This document shows positions 37,046 through 47,026 of a stretch of DNA of 64,000 nt, piece by piece; the first letter of the stretch is position 1, and every line of letters begins with the position of its first letter. A program made the position numbers and the translations under genes. The notes under the pieces are model-generated. The model was not told where the DNA came from and searched no databases. It saw nothing but the letters and a program-made list of their open reading frames with translations. This DNA comes from an uncultured Actinomycetes bacterium (GTDB taxonomy: Bacteria > Actinomycetota > Actinomycetes > Mycobacteriales > Nakamurellaceae): positions 1-64,000 of the forward strand of contig CALANS010000139.1 of the NCBI GenBank assembly GCA_937926105.1, in the 5' to 3' direction.

Positions 37046-39235
37046 GTGAGTCTGTCGCAGGCGGCGCGCGCTGACGGCCGCGCCGATACCGGCCGTCGCA
37101 CCGCCGCCACGACTCGTACTGCCGCCGACCGTCGAGAGGCGGCCCGCGTCCCGCACACCGCCAACGGATACCGGTCGGATGTGCAGGGCCTGCGGGCATT
37201 GGCCGTGCTGCTGGTGCTCGTCTATCACCTGTATCCGTGGCTGCTGCCCGGCGGCTACATCGGAGTCGACGTGTTCTTCGTCATCTCCGGATTCCTGATC
37301 ACCGGCCACCTGGCCTCCCGGTACGCCCGCACCGGCCGGATTCGGGTGCTGGAGTTCTACGGTCGCCGCGCCCGGCGGCCGCTGCCGGCGGCGGTGCTGG
37401 TGCTGGTGGTCACCTGGGTGGGCAGCCGGCTACTGCTACCGGTGACGCAGATTTCCGCGGCAGCCTCCGAGATCCGGGCCGCCGCACTGTATGTGGAGAA
37501 CTGGGTGCTGGCCGGCAACGCGGTCGACTACCTGCGCGCGCACCAGGCGCCCAGCCCGGTGCAGCACTACTGGTCGCTGTCCATCGAGGAGCAGTTCTAC
37601 CTGCTCTGGCCGCTGCTGTTCCTGGGCGCGGCGCTGGCGGTGTGGCTGCTGGCCCGGCGCCGCGGATCGGCCCCGCGACGCGGACGGCGCACCGGGCTGG
37701 TGGTGGCGACCCTCGGCGCGGCCGGCATCGTCGCCGGGTCGCTGTGGTATTCGGTGCACGAGACGGCGGTGGACCGGGCCGCCGCCTACTTCGTCACCCC
37801 CACCCGGCTGTGGGAACTCGGGATCGGCGGCCTGCTCGCCCTGCTGTATCCGGTGATCTCTCGCCGGATCGGCCGATGCGGGCCGCTGGCCTGGCTGGGC
37901 CTGGGAATGGTGTGTTGGTCGGCCGTCGCGCTGTCCGGCGATTCGCCGTTCCCCGGGACGGTCGCCTTAGTGCCGACCCTCGGTGCCGCGCTGCTGATTG
38001 TGGCCGGTGCTCCGGGCGCCCGGTGGGGCACCGCCTCGCTGCTGGCTCGGCGGCCGGCCGTGTTCGTCGGGGACATCTCCTATTCGCTGTACCTGTGGCA
38101 CTGGCCGCTGATCGTGTTGTGGCTGGCCTATTCCGGCGGCACGGTGGGCCCGCGAGACGGCCCGGTGCTGGCCGGGGCCGCGGTGCTGCTGGCCTGGGTG
38201 ACGAAGATCGTCGTGGAGGACCCGGTGCGGCGGGCCCGCCGGATCGCGCCATACCCCGGGCGGTCGCTGTCCATCGCGACCGTCGCGGCGGTGCCGGTGC
38301 TGCTCGCGTCGGTGTTCCTGGCCCAGCAGCCGGCCGTGGGTCCGGCACGGCCGGATGCCGCACATCCCGGCGCTCCGGCGCTGGTCGGCGGCCAGCCGAC
38401 ACCGCACCGGGCGGCCTCGACGCTGTCCACCGAGCCGCCGATCGCCGAGGCGACCGACGACTTCGCCTTCGCCAACACCACCGCATGCAAGGCCGACACC
38501 GAGGCCAGCGAGGTGGTCAGCTGCACCGCCGGCGACGAGTCCCGGCCGACGCTGACGGTCGCCCTGATCGGTGACTCCTACGCCGGACAGTGGTCCACCG
38601 CGCTGGCCGCGATCGCCGCCCGCCAGCACTGGAAGCTGGTGACCGTGGTCCACGACAGCTGCCCGTGGAGTGCCGCCGAACTCGTGCGGCCCGGTCAGAC
38701 CGTGCCGTTCACCGCGTGTTACCAGTGGGGCCGCCAAGCGACCGACTTCCTGCTGCACACCGTGCACCCAGACGTCGTCCTCGTCACCGCCCGGCCGGGC
38801 CCCACCGTGCCCGACCATCGTGCCTACGACGCCACTAGCCAGCAGCGGGTCGCCGACGGCATGGCCCGTTACTGGCGGGAGCTGACGGCGGCCGGGGCCC
38901 AGGTGGTGGCCATCGCGCCTACCCCAAATCCGCAGCTGGACGTGCCCGACTGCCTGGCCGGCCGCACCGGCAGCATCGCCTCGTGCAGCGTCCCCCGCGA
39001 CGAGGCGGTGCCCGCCGCGACGGCCATCGGCCGGGCGGTCCGGATGGTCGGTCCGGCCGGTGCCCGCGAGATCGACCTGAACGACCACATCTGCGCGCGG
39101 AACAGCTGCGCCCCGGTGGTCGGCAACGTGGTGGTCTACCGCGACGAGTCGCACCTGACCCGCACCTACACGCTGAGCCTGATCCCGTACCTGCAACGCG
39201 CGCTGCTGCAGGTCCCGACGCTGGGTGGCGGGTAG
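37046..39235 (+). CDS. OafA/YrhL-type acyltransferase with SGNH domain
   Basis: 729 aa from GTG 37046, preceded by GGGAGGA; the open frame upstream to 36710 runs through a DNA duplication and looks non-coding. A basic N-terminus precedes the acyltransferase-3 membrane domain (SDVQGLRALAVLLVLVYH, GVDVFFVISGFLITGH, YWSLSIEEQFYLLWP). An extracytoplasmic SGNH domain follows, with LIGDSYAGQW (Ser near residue 510) and DESHLT (about 700). Same architecture as the gene at 13953, so the locus has two such enzymes, possibly acting on different sugars. Transfers acyl groups to surface glycan. Confidence 0.9.
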   Translation: MSLSQAARADGRADTGRRTAATTRTAADRREAARVPHTANGYRSDVQGLRALAVLLVLVYHLYPWLLPGGYIGVDVFFVISGFLITGHLASRYARTGRIRVLEFYGRRARRPLPAAVLVLVVTWVGSRLLLPVTQISAAASEIRAAALYVENWVLAGNAVDYLRAHQAPSPVQHYWSLSIEEQFYLLWPLLFLGAALAVWLLARRRGSAPRRGRRTGLVVATLGAAGIVAGSLWYSVHETAVDRAAAYFVTPTRLWELGIGGLLALLYPVISRRIGRCGPLAWLGLGMVCWSAVALSGDSPFPGTVALVPTLGAALLIVAGAPGARWGTASLLARRPAVFVGDISYSLYLWHWPLIVLWLAYSGGTVGPRDGPVLAGAAVLLAWVTKIVVEDPVRRARRIAPYPGRSLSIATVAAVPVLLASVFLAQQPAVGPARPDAAHPGAPALVGGQPTPHRAASTLSTEPPIAEATDDFAFANTTACKADTEASEVVSCTAGDESRPTLTVALIGDSYAGQWSTALAAIAARQHWKLVTVVHDSCPWSAAELVRPGQTVPFTACYQWGRQATDFLLHTVHPDVVLVTARPGPTVPDHRAYDATSQQRVADGMARYWRELTAAGAQVVAIAPTPNPQLDVPDCLAGRTGSIASCSVPRDEAVPAATAIGRAVRMVGPAGAREIDLNDHICARNSCAPVVGNVVVYRDESHLTRTYTLSLIPYLQRALLQVPTLGGG

Positions 39236-39266
39236 ATCCGGGCGGCGCCCGGTGTGCCCCACCCGC

Positions 39267-40436
39267 TCAGGACGTCGTCACCGTCAGCGCCCGCACCCCG
39301 TCTCGAGTGCGCAGGATGATCCCCGACGGGGTCCAGCGCACCTGCTGGCCGACGATCACGGCGCCGGCACCGCCGGTGATCCGCCGGGCGGTTGCCCCCG
39401 GCTCGGCCAGCACGTGCAGTGCGGTCTTGTTGGTCTTGTCTGATGCCGTGATCGACAGGAACACCAGCGCATGGCCGGTCGGCGACCAGGCCGGGGACCA
39501 GGCGCTGCCGTCGGCGGCCACCGGGGCTGCCGTGTGATCGGCCACCGTCACCACGGTGGCGTCGGATGTCCGATCGGGCTCGTAGGTGACGCCGGGGGCG
39601 ATGCTGGTGACCAGCAGGTACCGACCGTCAGCGGAGAAGGACAGCAGCGACGCGTCGTGGTCGGCCTGGAGCACCACGGTGTCGGTGCCGTCGGGGAGCG
39701 AGCGCAGGTGCACCTCGGCGGTGCGATACCGGTCGTCCGAGACGCTGTAGGCCAGCAGCGACCCGTCCGGGCTGGCCACCATCGCGTTGAGGTACAGCAC
39801 CGAGGTGTCCAGCCGCCCGAGGGTGTGAGCCTTGCCGCCGGACGCGGGCACCGACATCAGGTCCGCGGAGGCTTCCTTGCGACCCTGCTGACGGGCGAAC
39901 ACGATGGTGGACGGGTCGGTCCAGGTGGGGTTCAGGTCGATCGGAGCGGCGAGGGTGCCGCTGAACGTGATGTCGGACTCGCCATCGTCGGTGAGGTCGC
40001 GCGCCGACCCGTCCTCGGCGTCCATCAGCCAGATGTCCGGCTCGTGCAGGTACCGGCGAAAGTCGTCGGTGAAGGCGACCGCGCTGCTGTCCGGCGCCCA
40101 CTGCGCCGTGGAGGCATCGGCGGTGACGGGGGTGTCGGCGGGGGCGCACGTGGTCGAGCCGTCCGCGACCGTCAGCAGGCATGGCCGCCCGCCACGGGAG
40201 AAAAACACCAGACGACCGTTCGGCGAGGCCACCGCCGCGCCCCCCGCGGTCAGGCCCTTCGTCTTGACCGTATGGCTGGCGGTGATCGTGGCGTGTGAAT
40301 AGTCGGTATTGGCGGTCGGTGTGCCCGGCATCGAGCACGCCGCGACGGCGGCGATCAGCGCCAGGGTCGCGACGAGTGTGACCCTGGCCCCCCGAACGGT
40401 CCTCCCCATGCAGGCCAGTAGATCACGTCTGGCCAC
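39267..40436 (-). CDS. Beta-propeller lipoprotein
   Basis: 389 aa (or 380 from an internal ATG at 40409). A hydrophobic N-terminal segment ends in the lipobox LIAAVAAC (Cys 34), so the protein is exported and lipid-anchored. The rest carries repeated WD40/TolB-like blades: SPNGRLVFFS, APDSSAVAFT, SPDGSLLAYS, SADGRYLLVT and SPTGHALVFLS. Such proteins bind partners at the cell surface; no enzyme motif is visible. It is convergent with the acyltransferase and divergent from a sulfotransferase gene. Exact role unknown. Confidence 0.8.
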   Translation of the reverse strand: MARRDLLACMGRTVRGARVTLVATLALIAAVAACSMPGTPTANTDYSHATITASHTVKTKGLTAGGAAVASPNGRLVFFSRGGRPCLLTVADGSTTCAPADTPVTADASTAQWAPDSSAVAFTDDFRRYLHEPDIWLMDAEDGSARDLTDDGESDITFSGTLAAPIDLNPTWTDPSTIVFARQQGRKEASADLMSVPASGGKAHTLGRLDTSVLYLNAMVASPDGSLLAYSVSDDRYRTAEVHLRSLPDGTDTVVLQADHDASLLSFSADGRYLLVTSIAPGVTYEPDRTSDATVVTVADHTAAPVAADGSAWSPAWSPTGHALVFLSITASDKTNKTALHVLAEPGATARRITGGAGAVIVGQQVRWTPSGIILRTRDGVRALTVTTS

Positions 40437-40528
40437 CGCTGGGTGCTCGATGGACGGTGTTGTTCGCGGGTGTGGCCGGTAGCATGACGACGCGTCCGCC
40501 CCCCACCGATGGGAGCCCGTGCCAGCGC

Positions 40529-41281
40529 ATGACCGTACCCAACCTGCTCATTGTCGGCAGCCAGAAGTGTGGAACCACCTGGCTGCACCGCAGTCTCGGC
40601 CTGTCCCGGCACATCTTCGTCACCGCCAGGAAAGAGCTGAACTTCTTCAACCAGCCACACTGCACCGACCCCGTTGCCTTCGCCGAGTTCTGCCGGAACT
40701 TCCCGAAGCAACCGCTGCCCAATGTCGAGTACTACATGGAGAGCACGCCGCACTACTTCAGGGTGCCGGCGATCGCCGCGCGGAATATCCGGACGCTGTT
40801 GGGCTCGCCGATACTGCTGGTGGTCTTTCGTAATCCGGTCGACCGCTACGAATCCGCCTATATCCATCACATGATGCGGGGCAGGTTTCCGTACACGCCC
40901 GAGATCACTGAACTCTCCGACGAGCAGTCGATGCTCTCGCTCGGCAGGTACGCGCAGATCCTCGAGCAATGGTGGGAGATCCACCCCTCCCTGCAGCCAT
41001 TCCTCTACGACGACCTGCAGGTCGACCCGGCGGCCTTCGTCCGGCAGGTGATGGCCGGTCTCGGGCTGGACTGTGACATCACGCCGGAGGCATTGGATTT
41101 CCGTACCAACGACAAGGACATCAAGCGGGGTCGGCTGGGGGCGGAGTGGGATCGCATGCCGACGCTTGCTCCCGCGCTGCGGCAGCGACTCTGCGCCGAG
41201 TATTACGACGATGTGCTGCGGTTGGAGGGATTGCTCGGCCGCAGCCTGCGCTCGTGGACCGATCCGGACCGGACCGCCTGA
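40529..41281 (+). CDS. PAPS-dependent sulfotransferase
   Basis: 250 aa, ATG 40529 (an in-frame ATG at 40484 would add 15 residues). NLLIVGSQKCGTTWLHRSL (residues 5-23) is a textbook 5'-phosphosulfate binding loop, and LLVVFRNPVDRYESAYIHHM (about 95-114) the 3'-phosphate site (RNPxxRxxSxY). KELNFFNQ places it close to heparan/N-sulfotransferase-type enzymes that act on glycans. Cytosolic. Fourth sulfotransferase-like gene in the locus, just before the UDP-glucose dehydrogenase-like gene and two GT2 enzymes. Confidence 0.92.
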   Translation: MTVPNLLIVGSQKCGTTWLHRSLGLSRHIFVTARKELNFFNQPHCTDPVAFAEFCRNFPKQPLPNVEYYMESTPHYFRVPAIAARNIRTLLGSPILLVVFRNPVDRYESAYIHHMMRGRFPYTPEITELSDEQSMLSLGRYAQILEQWWEIHPSLQPFLYDDLQVDPAAFVRQVMAGLGLDCDITPEALDFRTNDKDIKRGRLGAEWDRMPTLAPALRQRLCAEYYDDVLRLEGLLGRSLRSWTDPDRTA

Positions 41282-41437
41282 CGGGGGCCGGAACCCAACG
41301 TTCACCTGGCCTTCACCGAGCGAGCATCCGCCGTTTCTCGGCCACTCTTCCAGCCGGGCGATGCTGGCGGTGTTCGGCCACCTCCAGCGGCCCGCTGGTT
41401 GGCGACGCCCGGGCAGTAGCAGACTTCGGGGGAAGCG

Positions 41438-42625
41438 GTGACGATACGAATCGCGGTGGTCGGAGCCGGATATGTGGGGCTGGCGATGGCCACCCTGCTG
41501 GCCCAGCGACACCGCGTGGTGTGCTGCGACATCGACGAGCGACGAGTGGATCTGTTGAATGCCGGTCGGTCCCCGATCGTCGACGGGGATATTCAGCGCT
41601 TCCTGGACGCCGGCCGGCTCGATCTGACCTTCACCTGCGATGCCCGGGCCGCCTGTGCGGATGCGGACTACGTGGTGATCGCCACGCCCACCAACTACGA
41701 CGCCGTCACCGGCCATTTCGACACCTCCAGCGTATCGGAGGTGGTGCACGACGCCTTGCTCGCGGCCCCGGAGAGCACCATCGTCATCAAGTCCACGGTG
41801 CCGGTCGGGTACACCGCGTCGTTGCGCCGCATCTACGCGACTGATCGGCTGATCTTCTGCCCGGAATTTCTCCGGGAGGGCACGGCACTGCACGACAACC
41901 TTTATCCCGCACGGATCGTGGTCGGCGGAGGTGACGGCGACGCTGTCGATGAGCGCGCGATGGGGTTCGGTTCGTTGATGCGAGACCTGGCACTACGCCG
42001 GGACGTTCCGGTGCTGGAGTTGACCAGCAGCCAGGCCGAGGCTGTGAAACTGTTCGCCAACACCTTCCTGGCGATGCGGGTGGCCTTCTTCAACGAACTG
42101 GACTCGTTCGCGCTGCATCGTGACCTCGATGCCGCGGGCGTCATCGAAGGGGTGTGCCTGGACCCGAGGATCGGCACCGGGTACAACAATCCGTCCTTCG
42201 GCTACGGCGGATACTGCCTGCCCAAGGACACCCGACAACTGCTGGGCAGCTATCACGACATCCCGCAGGCCATCATCGCGGCGGTGGTGGAGTCCAACGA
42301 ACATCGAGCCGATGTGATTGCCGCCGACATCGCACGCCGGAGCTCGGGAACCATCGGTGTGTATCGGTTGTCGATGAAGGCAGGCTCGGACAATTTCCGA
42401 GACAGCAGCGTGCTGGGCATCATCTCCCGGCTGATGAACAGGGGGATCAAGGTGATCATCTACGAGCCGGGGTTGGCAGCTGACTACTTCCAGGACGCGC
42501 CGGTGATGCACCACTTCGACGACTTCGCGTCGATGTGCGAGCTGATCATCGCGAACCGAATCTCCGACGATCTCATCCCACTGCGCGACAAGGTGTACTC
42601 ACGTGACGTGTTCGGTGTCAACTAG
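41438..42625 (+). CDS. UDP-glucose/GDP-mannose 6-dehydrogenase family protein
   Basis: 395 aa from GTG 41438. Rossmann loop IAVVGAGYVGLAMATLL, VIATPTNYD, IIKSTVPVGYT-type strand, FCPEFLREGTAL, and the catalytic Cys in GYGGYCLPKDT (C260). Oxidises a nucleotide sugar (most likely UDP-glucose) to the uronic acid with 2 NAD. The length and CPEFLREG pattern fit short bacterial Ugd forms (about 390 aa). It would supply glucuronate for an acidic polymer. Upstream of, and overlapping, a GT2 gene. Confidence 0.9.
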   Translation: MTIRIAVVGAGYVGLAMATLLAQRHRVVCCDIDERRVDLLNAGRSPIVDGDIQRFLDAGRLDLTFTCDARAACADADYVVIATPTNYDAVTGHFDTSSVSEVVHDALLAAPESTIVIKSTVPVGYTASLRRIYATDRLIFCPEFLREGTALHDNLYPARIVVGGGDGDAVDERAMGFGSLMRDLALRRDVPVLELTSSQAEAVKLFANTFLAMRVAFFNELDSFALHRDLDAAGVIEGVCLDPRIGTGYNNPSFGYGGYCLPKDTRQLLGSYHDIPQAIIAAVVESNEHRADVIAADIARRSSGTIGVYRLSMKAGSDNFRDSSVLGIISRLMNRGIKVIIYEPGLAADYFQDAPVMHHFDDFASMCELIIANRISDDLIPLRDKVYSRDVFGVN

Positions 42626-43655
42626 CCGGCCGGCCCCGGTGGGGCGGCATGACGAGGGCGTCGAGGCGATCGAGATCGGGCCGGATCGGGGGCCGACGCA
42701 GCCCGACCTGTCGGTGATCATTCCGATGCGCAACGCGCAGCAGACGATCGGCTCGCTGCTCGCCGATCTGCTGGTCGTGGACAAGATCTCGGTGGAAATC
42801 ATCGTCGTGGACGACGCCTCGGTGGACGCTTCCGTGGAGGTGGCGCGATCGGTGGGCGGGCCGGCCGTGCGGGTGCTGCGACTGCCTGAGCGGCGCGGCG
42901 CCGGGCACGCCCGCAATGTGGGTTTCGCCCGCGCCAGCGGCAGCTACACGCTGTTCTTCGACGCGGACGACCAGGTCCATGCGCCGGCCCTGCAGTCGGC
43001 CGTGTCCGTGCTGCAGGACTCCGGTGCCGACGTGGCCTTCTTGCCCTACCGCTACCGGCGTGGGCACACCACCCACTACGAGGGCATGAACTCCTACGAT
43101 CGGGCGGTGTGGGCGCACTATGCCCCCCGGCAGCGGCAGGTGGTCGGCCTGGGCGAGGTGCCTCGCCTGCTGGGATTCTCCAATTACCCGTGGAACAAGA
43201 TCATTCGCACCACCCCGCTCGCCTACCGGGGCCTACGGTTCGGCGAGACGCTCGTGCACAACGACATTCTCGGCCACTGGATCACCATGCTGCAGGCTCG
43301 CACCCTGGTGCTGGTGGATGAGCCGCTGTGCACGCACATCGTCGCCGAGGGCGCGGGTCATCTCACCAACCATCGAAGTCGGATACGGCTGAGCCTGTTC
43401 GACGCGCTCGGCGAGACCTATCGCTATCTGGAACAGCACCCCGTGCTGCGCAACCGCTACTCACACCACTACTGGGACTTCACGTTGCGGGTGTCCACGT
43501 GGGCGGCCGAGCGCATCGACACCGACCTCGCCGCGGAGTTCTCCGCGCTGTTGCAGCGACACCTGTTGCGCATGAACTTGGTCGACTTCTCCCGCATCCG
43601 TCAACGCCGGGACCCCGGTCTCGGTAGCCGTATCGTGCGCCGCGCCCTGGCGTGA
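42603..43655 (+). CDS. GT2 family glycosyltransferase
   Basis: 350 aa from GTG 42603, overlapping the dehydrogenase stop; GTG 42639 is an alternative. GT-A motifs: LSVIIPMRNAQQTIGSLL (about residues 36-53), IIVVDDASVD, GAGHARNVGFARASG and FFDADDQV (DXD metal site). The C-terminal half has LGFSNYPWNKIIRT, seen in capsule/teichoic acid glycosyltransferases. No membrane segments. Adds a sugar to the polymer or its linkage unit; donor unknown. Confidence 0.88.
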   Translation: MTCSVSTSRPAPVGRHDEGVEAIEIGPDRGPTQPDLSVIIPMRNAQQTIGSLLADLLVVDKISVEIIVVDDASVDASVEVARSVGGPAVRVLRLPERRGAGHARNVGFARASGSYTLFFDADDQVHAPALQSAVSVLQDSGADVAFLPYRYRRGHTTHYEGMNSYDRAVWAHYAPRQRQVVGLGEVPRLLGFSNYPWNKIIRTTPLAYRGLRFGETLVHNDILGHWITMLQARTLVLVDEPLCTHIVAEGAGHLTNHRSRIRLSLFDALGETYRYLEQHPVLRNRYSHHYWDFTLRVSTWAAERIDTDLAAEFSALLQRHLLRMNLVDFSRIRQRRDPGLGSRIVRRALA

Positions 43656-43679
43656 CGCAGCCCGTCCCCCGGAGCGCCC

Positions 43680-45032
43680 ATGGCCAAGGTCAGCATGATC
43701 ATCACCGCCTACAACATCGAACGGTACATCGACCAGTGCCTGCGCAGCGTGGCCGTCCAAACCGAGAGTGACATCGAGATCATCGTTGTCGACGACGGTT
43801 CGACCGATGGCACCGCGGAGCGGATTGCCGCGTTCGCAGCCGAAGACCCTCGGTGCGTGCCGGTCCTGCTGCCCAGCAACAGCCCGGGCGGGGTGGCCAC
43901 CGCGGCCAACGCCGGCCTGGATCGTGCCACCGCCGAGTGGGTTGGCTTTGTCGACGGCGACGACTATGTCGAATCGACCATGGTCTCCCGCCTGCTGGCG
44001 GCGGCCCGGGAGCACGATGCGGACCTGGCCATGTGCCAGTACCAGGAGGTGACGGACGGCGGCGAGACCCGCCCCCCGGCCGACGCGCACCGCTGGAGGG
44101 GACTGGCGTCGGGGCCACACCTGCTGGACATCCCGACCACGAAGCAGTTCCTGCGCTTCATCGCCGTGCCGTGGCGCAAGCTGTACCGGCGGTCCCTGCT
44201 GGAGTCGGGCGGGATCAGGTTTCCGGTCGGTGACTTCTTCTTCGAGGACAACCCGTTCCACTGGTACGTGCTGACCTCCGCCCGCAGCATCGTGGTGGTT
44301 CCCGAGGTGTTGTGCTACCACCGGGTCGAGCGTCCGGGCCAGACCATGGCGACCGCCGATCCGCGGTTGTTCCGGATCTTTCGGCATCACGACATCATCC
44401 GGGCATGGCTGGTCGAGCAGGACCGTCTCGTGGCGCTGGGGGTGCCGTTGCTCGAGTGGGTCATCTCCCAGGCCGAGTGGATCTCCGCCCGGACGCCGAA
44501 GTCGCTGCGCCGGGAGCTGTTCGACACGCTGCGTCCGATCGTCGCCCAGTACGACGCATTCATGGTCGAGATGGCATTACAGGACGGCGCCAAGGGGAAC
44601 TATGCCAGGCAATGGTGTGCCGCCCTGGTCAAGGAAAACTTTCCGCGGTTCGCCATGGTGCTGGCCGGCCGGCCGGACACCGACAGCTACCTCCGGACGG
44701 GCCTGTACCACCTGCGGTACTCGGGCCTCCGGCACACCCTGTCGCTGACGAATCGGGTGCTGCGTCAGCGAGCCGAGGTACTGCCCGCGATCCGGATGCT
44801 GCGACGGCGTGCGATGGCGGGTGCGCAGGCGCATTCCCACGCCGACCTGATGTTCGCCCTCACGGTGCTGCAACAGCAGATCGAGCAGATCGAGCGGCGG
44901 CTGGCGGAGGGGGCCGGAGGCGACGGGCCGCCCGGTGATCGCTGGGACGGCGCATGCACCGCGCCGAGGGCGATGGCACCCGATCCGGCCCGGAGAATGG
45001 ACGGCCCCCTGCAGGTTGCGTCCGGTGCCTGA
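43680..45032 (+). CDS. GT2 family glycosyltransferase
   Basis: 450 aa, ATG 43680 with GGAG upstream. VSMIITAYNIERYIDQCLRS (about 4-23), IIVVDDGSTDGTAE, and FVDGDDYVE (DXD, about 97-105) define a GT2 GT-A domain (1-220). The remainder is helical with a coiled-coil-like C-terminus (VLQQQIEQIERRLAE). Follows the previous GT2 gene by 24 bp. Last clear gene of the glycopolymer locus. Confidence 0.9.
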   Translation: MAKVSMIITAYNIERYIDQCLRSVAVQTESDIEIIVVDDGSTDGTAERIAAFAAEDPRCVPVLLPSNSPGGVATAANAGLDRATAEWVGFVDGDDYVESTMVSRLLAAAREHDADLAMCQYQEVTDGGETRPPADAHRWRGLASGPHLLDIPTTKQFLRFIAVPWRKLYRRSLLESGGIRFPVGDFFFEDNPFHWYVLTSARSIVVVPEVLCYHRVERPGQTMATADPRLFRIFRHHDIIRAWLVEQDRLVALGVPLLEWVISQAEWISARTPKSLRRELFDTLRPIVAQYDAFMVEMALQDGAKGNYARQWCAALVKENFPRFAMVLAGRPDTDSYLRTGLYHLRYSGLRHTLSLTNRVLRQRAEVLPAIRMLRRRAMAGAQAHSHADLMFALTVLQQQIEQIERRLAEGAGGDGPPGDRWDGACTAPRAMAPDPARRMDGPLQVASGA

Positions 45033-45066
45033 TCGACCGCGCCCGGCGCCCGGTAACATCCCGGCT

Positions 45067-45969
45067 GTGCCGCATGCCAACCCCAGCGACCAGGACATTG
45101 CCGCCTGGCTGCCAACGAGCGTCCCGAATCGGCGGATCAAGTACGGTGCCGATCCGTTGCAGTTCGCCGATCTGCGCCTGCCTCCGGGCCCGGCGCCCGA
45201 GTCCGGTCACCCGGTGGCGGTCGTGGTGCACGGCGGCGGCTACTCGCCCAACTGGAACCTGGACAACGTCGCGCGCCTGGCGGAAAGCCTGACGGCGGTC
45301 GGTGGCGTCGCGACCTGGAACCTGGAGTACCGGCGGCCCGGCCAGGTCGGTGGCGGATGGCCGGGGACCTGGCTCGACATCGCCAGCGGGATCGATCATC
45401 TGCGGACCATCGCGTCGCATCACCGACTGGACCTCGGGCGCGTGGTGGCCGTTGGGCACTCCGCGGGTGGCACCTTCGCGGCATGGGCCGCGGCCCGCGC
45501 CAGCATCCCCGAGGGCGGCGATCTCTACCGCCCGGACCCGCTGGAATTGTCCGGCGTCGTTCTGCTCTCCGGCATGCTCGACCTGGAGCGTGAGGTCGAC
45601 GATCCCGCCAACCCGCCGCGCCACATGAAGGGCCTGATGACCGATGGCGACGTGGAATTCCAGACGCGCCTATCGGCCCTGACCCCCGTCCGGTACGCCG
45701 GCCACGTCCGGGTGCCGCAGCGCCTCATCGTGGGGAGCCTGGAGGGCGACGTCATGATCGGCGAGACTCAGGAGTACGCCGCGGTGGCCGAGCGAGACGG
45801 GCACGAAACGGACGTCACCGTCGACATACTCGACGGCGCGAACCATTTCGACGTCATCGATCCGCGCGGCGACGCCTGGCCGGTGGTGGCCGGTGCCACG
45901 TTCGCCCTGCTGGGCGTGCAGGTTACCCCCGCGGAACTGACCGCGCCGCGCTACGCCGAGACGGACTGA
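45067..45969 (+). CDS. Alpha/beta hydrolase (esterase/kynurenine-formamidase-like)
   Basis: 300 aa from GTG 45067. Oxyanion motif VVVHGGGYSPNW (about 57-68), nucleophile elbow VGHSAGGTFAAW (Ser near residue 128) and a late DGANHFDVID with the catalytic His. This pattern matches the BD-FAE/KynB-like lipase_3/esterase branch. Cytosolic. Faces the LLM oxidoreductase operon (convergent, 49 bp), so it may hydrolyse an amide or ester made or needed there, but the link is positional only. Confidence 0.8.
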   Translation: MPHANPSDQDIAAWLPTSVPNRRIKYGADPLQFADLRLPPGPAPESGHPVAVVVHGGGYSPNWNLDNVARLAESLTAVGGVATWNLEYRRPGQVGGGWPGTWLDIASGIDHLRTIASHHRLDLGRVVAVGHSAGGTFAAWAAARASIPEGGDLYRPDPLELSGVVLLSGMLDLEREVDDPANPPRHMKGLMTDGDVEFQTRLSALTPVRYAGHVRVPQRLIVGSLEGDVMIGETQEYAAVAERDGHETDVTVDILDGANHFDVIDPRGDAWPVVAGATFALLGVQVTPAELTAPRYAETD

Positions 45970-46018
45970 CCCGAACCCAGCGCGCGGGACGATCTGCCGA
46001 CATGCGGCCCCTGGCGCG

Positions 46019-47026
46019 TCAATCGGTGCCGGTCTCCAAGGCCACGGCCGGCAGCACCTCTGTGCCCAGCATGTCCACGGCACCGAGCAGGTCCGGCCCG
46101 AGCGGAGGTCCGAACGACAGGTGACGCACCCCAGAACCCATCAGTGCGGCGCACCGCTGGATGACCTGGTCGGCGGTGCCCGCGATGCCCAGTCGGAGCA
46201 TCTGCGGGGTCACCAGAGCACTGGCCGCGCCGATGCCCTCCCGTTGCAGCGCACGTTGGATCGGTAGGAAGTCCTCCAGACTCAGGCCGGCCCGCTGCAG
46301 CAGGTATGGGGCGAACGAGGCGCCGTAGTAGGCGATCTTCTCCGCCAGCGGGGCGATCGCACTGGCCTCGTCGCGGGCAACGGAGACCCAGATGCACGCC
46401 GCGATGTCGATCTCCGTCACGGCTCGCCCGGCGGCCACCGCCCCGGCGGCGATCTGCGCCGCGGCGGTCTCGTAGTGTTCCGGCGGGTACAGCAGCGGCA
46501 ACGCGCCGTCGGCGATCGCGCCGGTCGCGGCCAGCATCTTCGGGCTCATGGCGCCGATATAGATCGGCACCGGTAGCCCGGAGAACCGCAGGTACGCGTG
46601 CGGGGACCGGCCGTCGGAGCCGTCGGATCGCTCACCGGACAGCAGCGCGCGGATCTCGGTGACGGCCTGTCGGGTCCGCGTCAGCGGCGCGGGCCTGGCC
46701 ATCCCGGCCCAGCCGAGGAACTCCTCGGAGCCGGCGCCGAGCCCGAGCAGGAAGCGTCCCCCGGAGACCTCCTGCAGCGTTGCCGCCATCATCGCAATCT
46801 CGGCCGGGTGCACCGAGTAGGGATTCATGATGCCGACCCCGAGCCCGATCCGCTCGGTGGCGAGTGCGGCGGCGGTCAGCATCACCGACGCCGAGCGCAG
46901 GTACAGGTCGTTGGAGACCCACACCTGGTCGAATCCGTGCGCCTCCGCCCGGCGGCACAGCGCCACGAATTCCTCGACGGTCAGGTCGTTGTTCAGCCGC
47001 AGGCTGGTGCGCAGCGGCCGGGTCAC
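46019..47026 (-). CDS. LLM-class flavin/F420-dependent oxidoreductase
   Basis: 335 aa from GTG 47026 with GGAGG upstream. Luciferase-like TIM barrel: HGFDQVWVSNDLYLRSASVML, RIGLGVGIMNPYSVHP, GGRFLLGLGAGSEEFL and IYIGAMSPKMLAATG. Family members use FMNH2 or F420H2 for monooxygenation or hydride transfer. Its GTG overlaps the RidA stop (GTGA), and a flavin reductase gene heads the same operon, so an FMNH2-dependent monooxygenase is the better guess than an F420 enzyme. Substrate unknown. Confidence 0.88.
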   Translation of the reverse strand: MTRPLRTSLRLNNDLTVEEFVALCRRAEAHGFDQVWVSNDLYLRSASVMLTAAALATERIGLGVGIMNPYSVHPAEIAMMAATLQEVSGGRFLLGLGAGSEEFLGWAGMARPAPLTRTRQAVTEIRALLSGERSDGSDGRSPHAYLRFSGLPVPIYIGAMSPKMLAATGAIADGALPLLYPPEHYETAAAQIAAGAVAAGRAVTEIDIAACIWVSVARDEASAIAPLAEKIAYYGASFAPYLLQRAGLSLEDFLPIQRALQREGIGAASALVTPQMLRLGIAGTADQVIQRCAALMGSGVRHLSFGPPLGPDLLGAVDMLGTEVLPAVALETGTD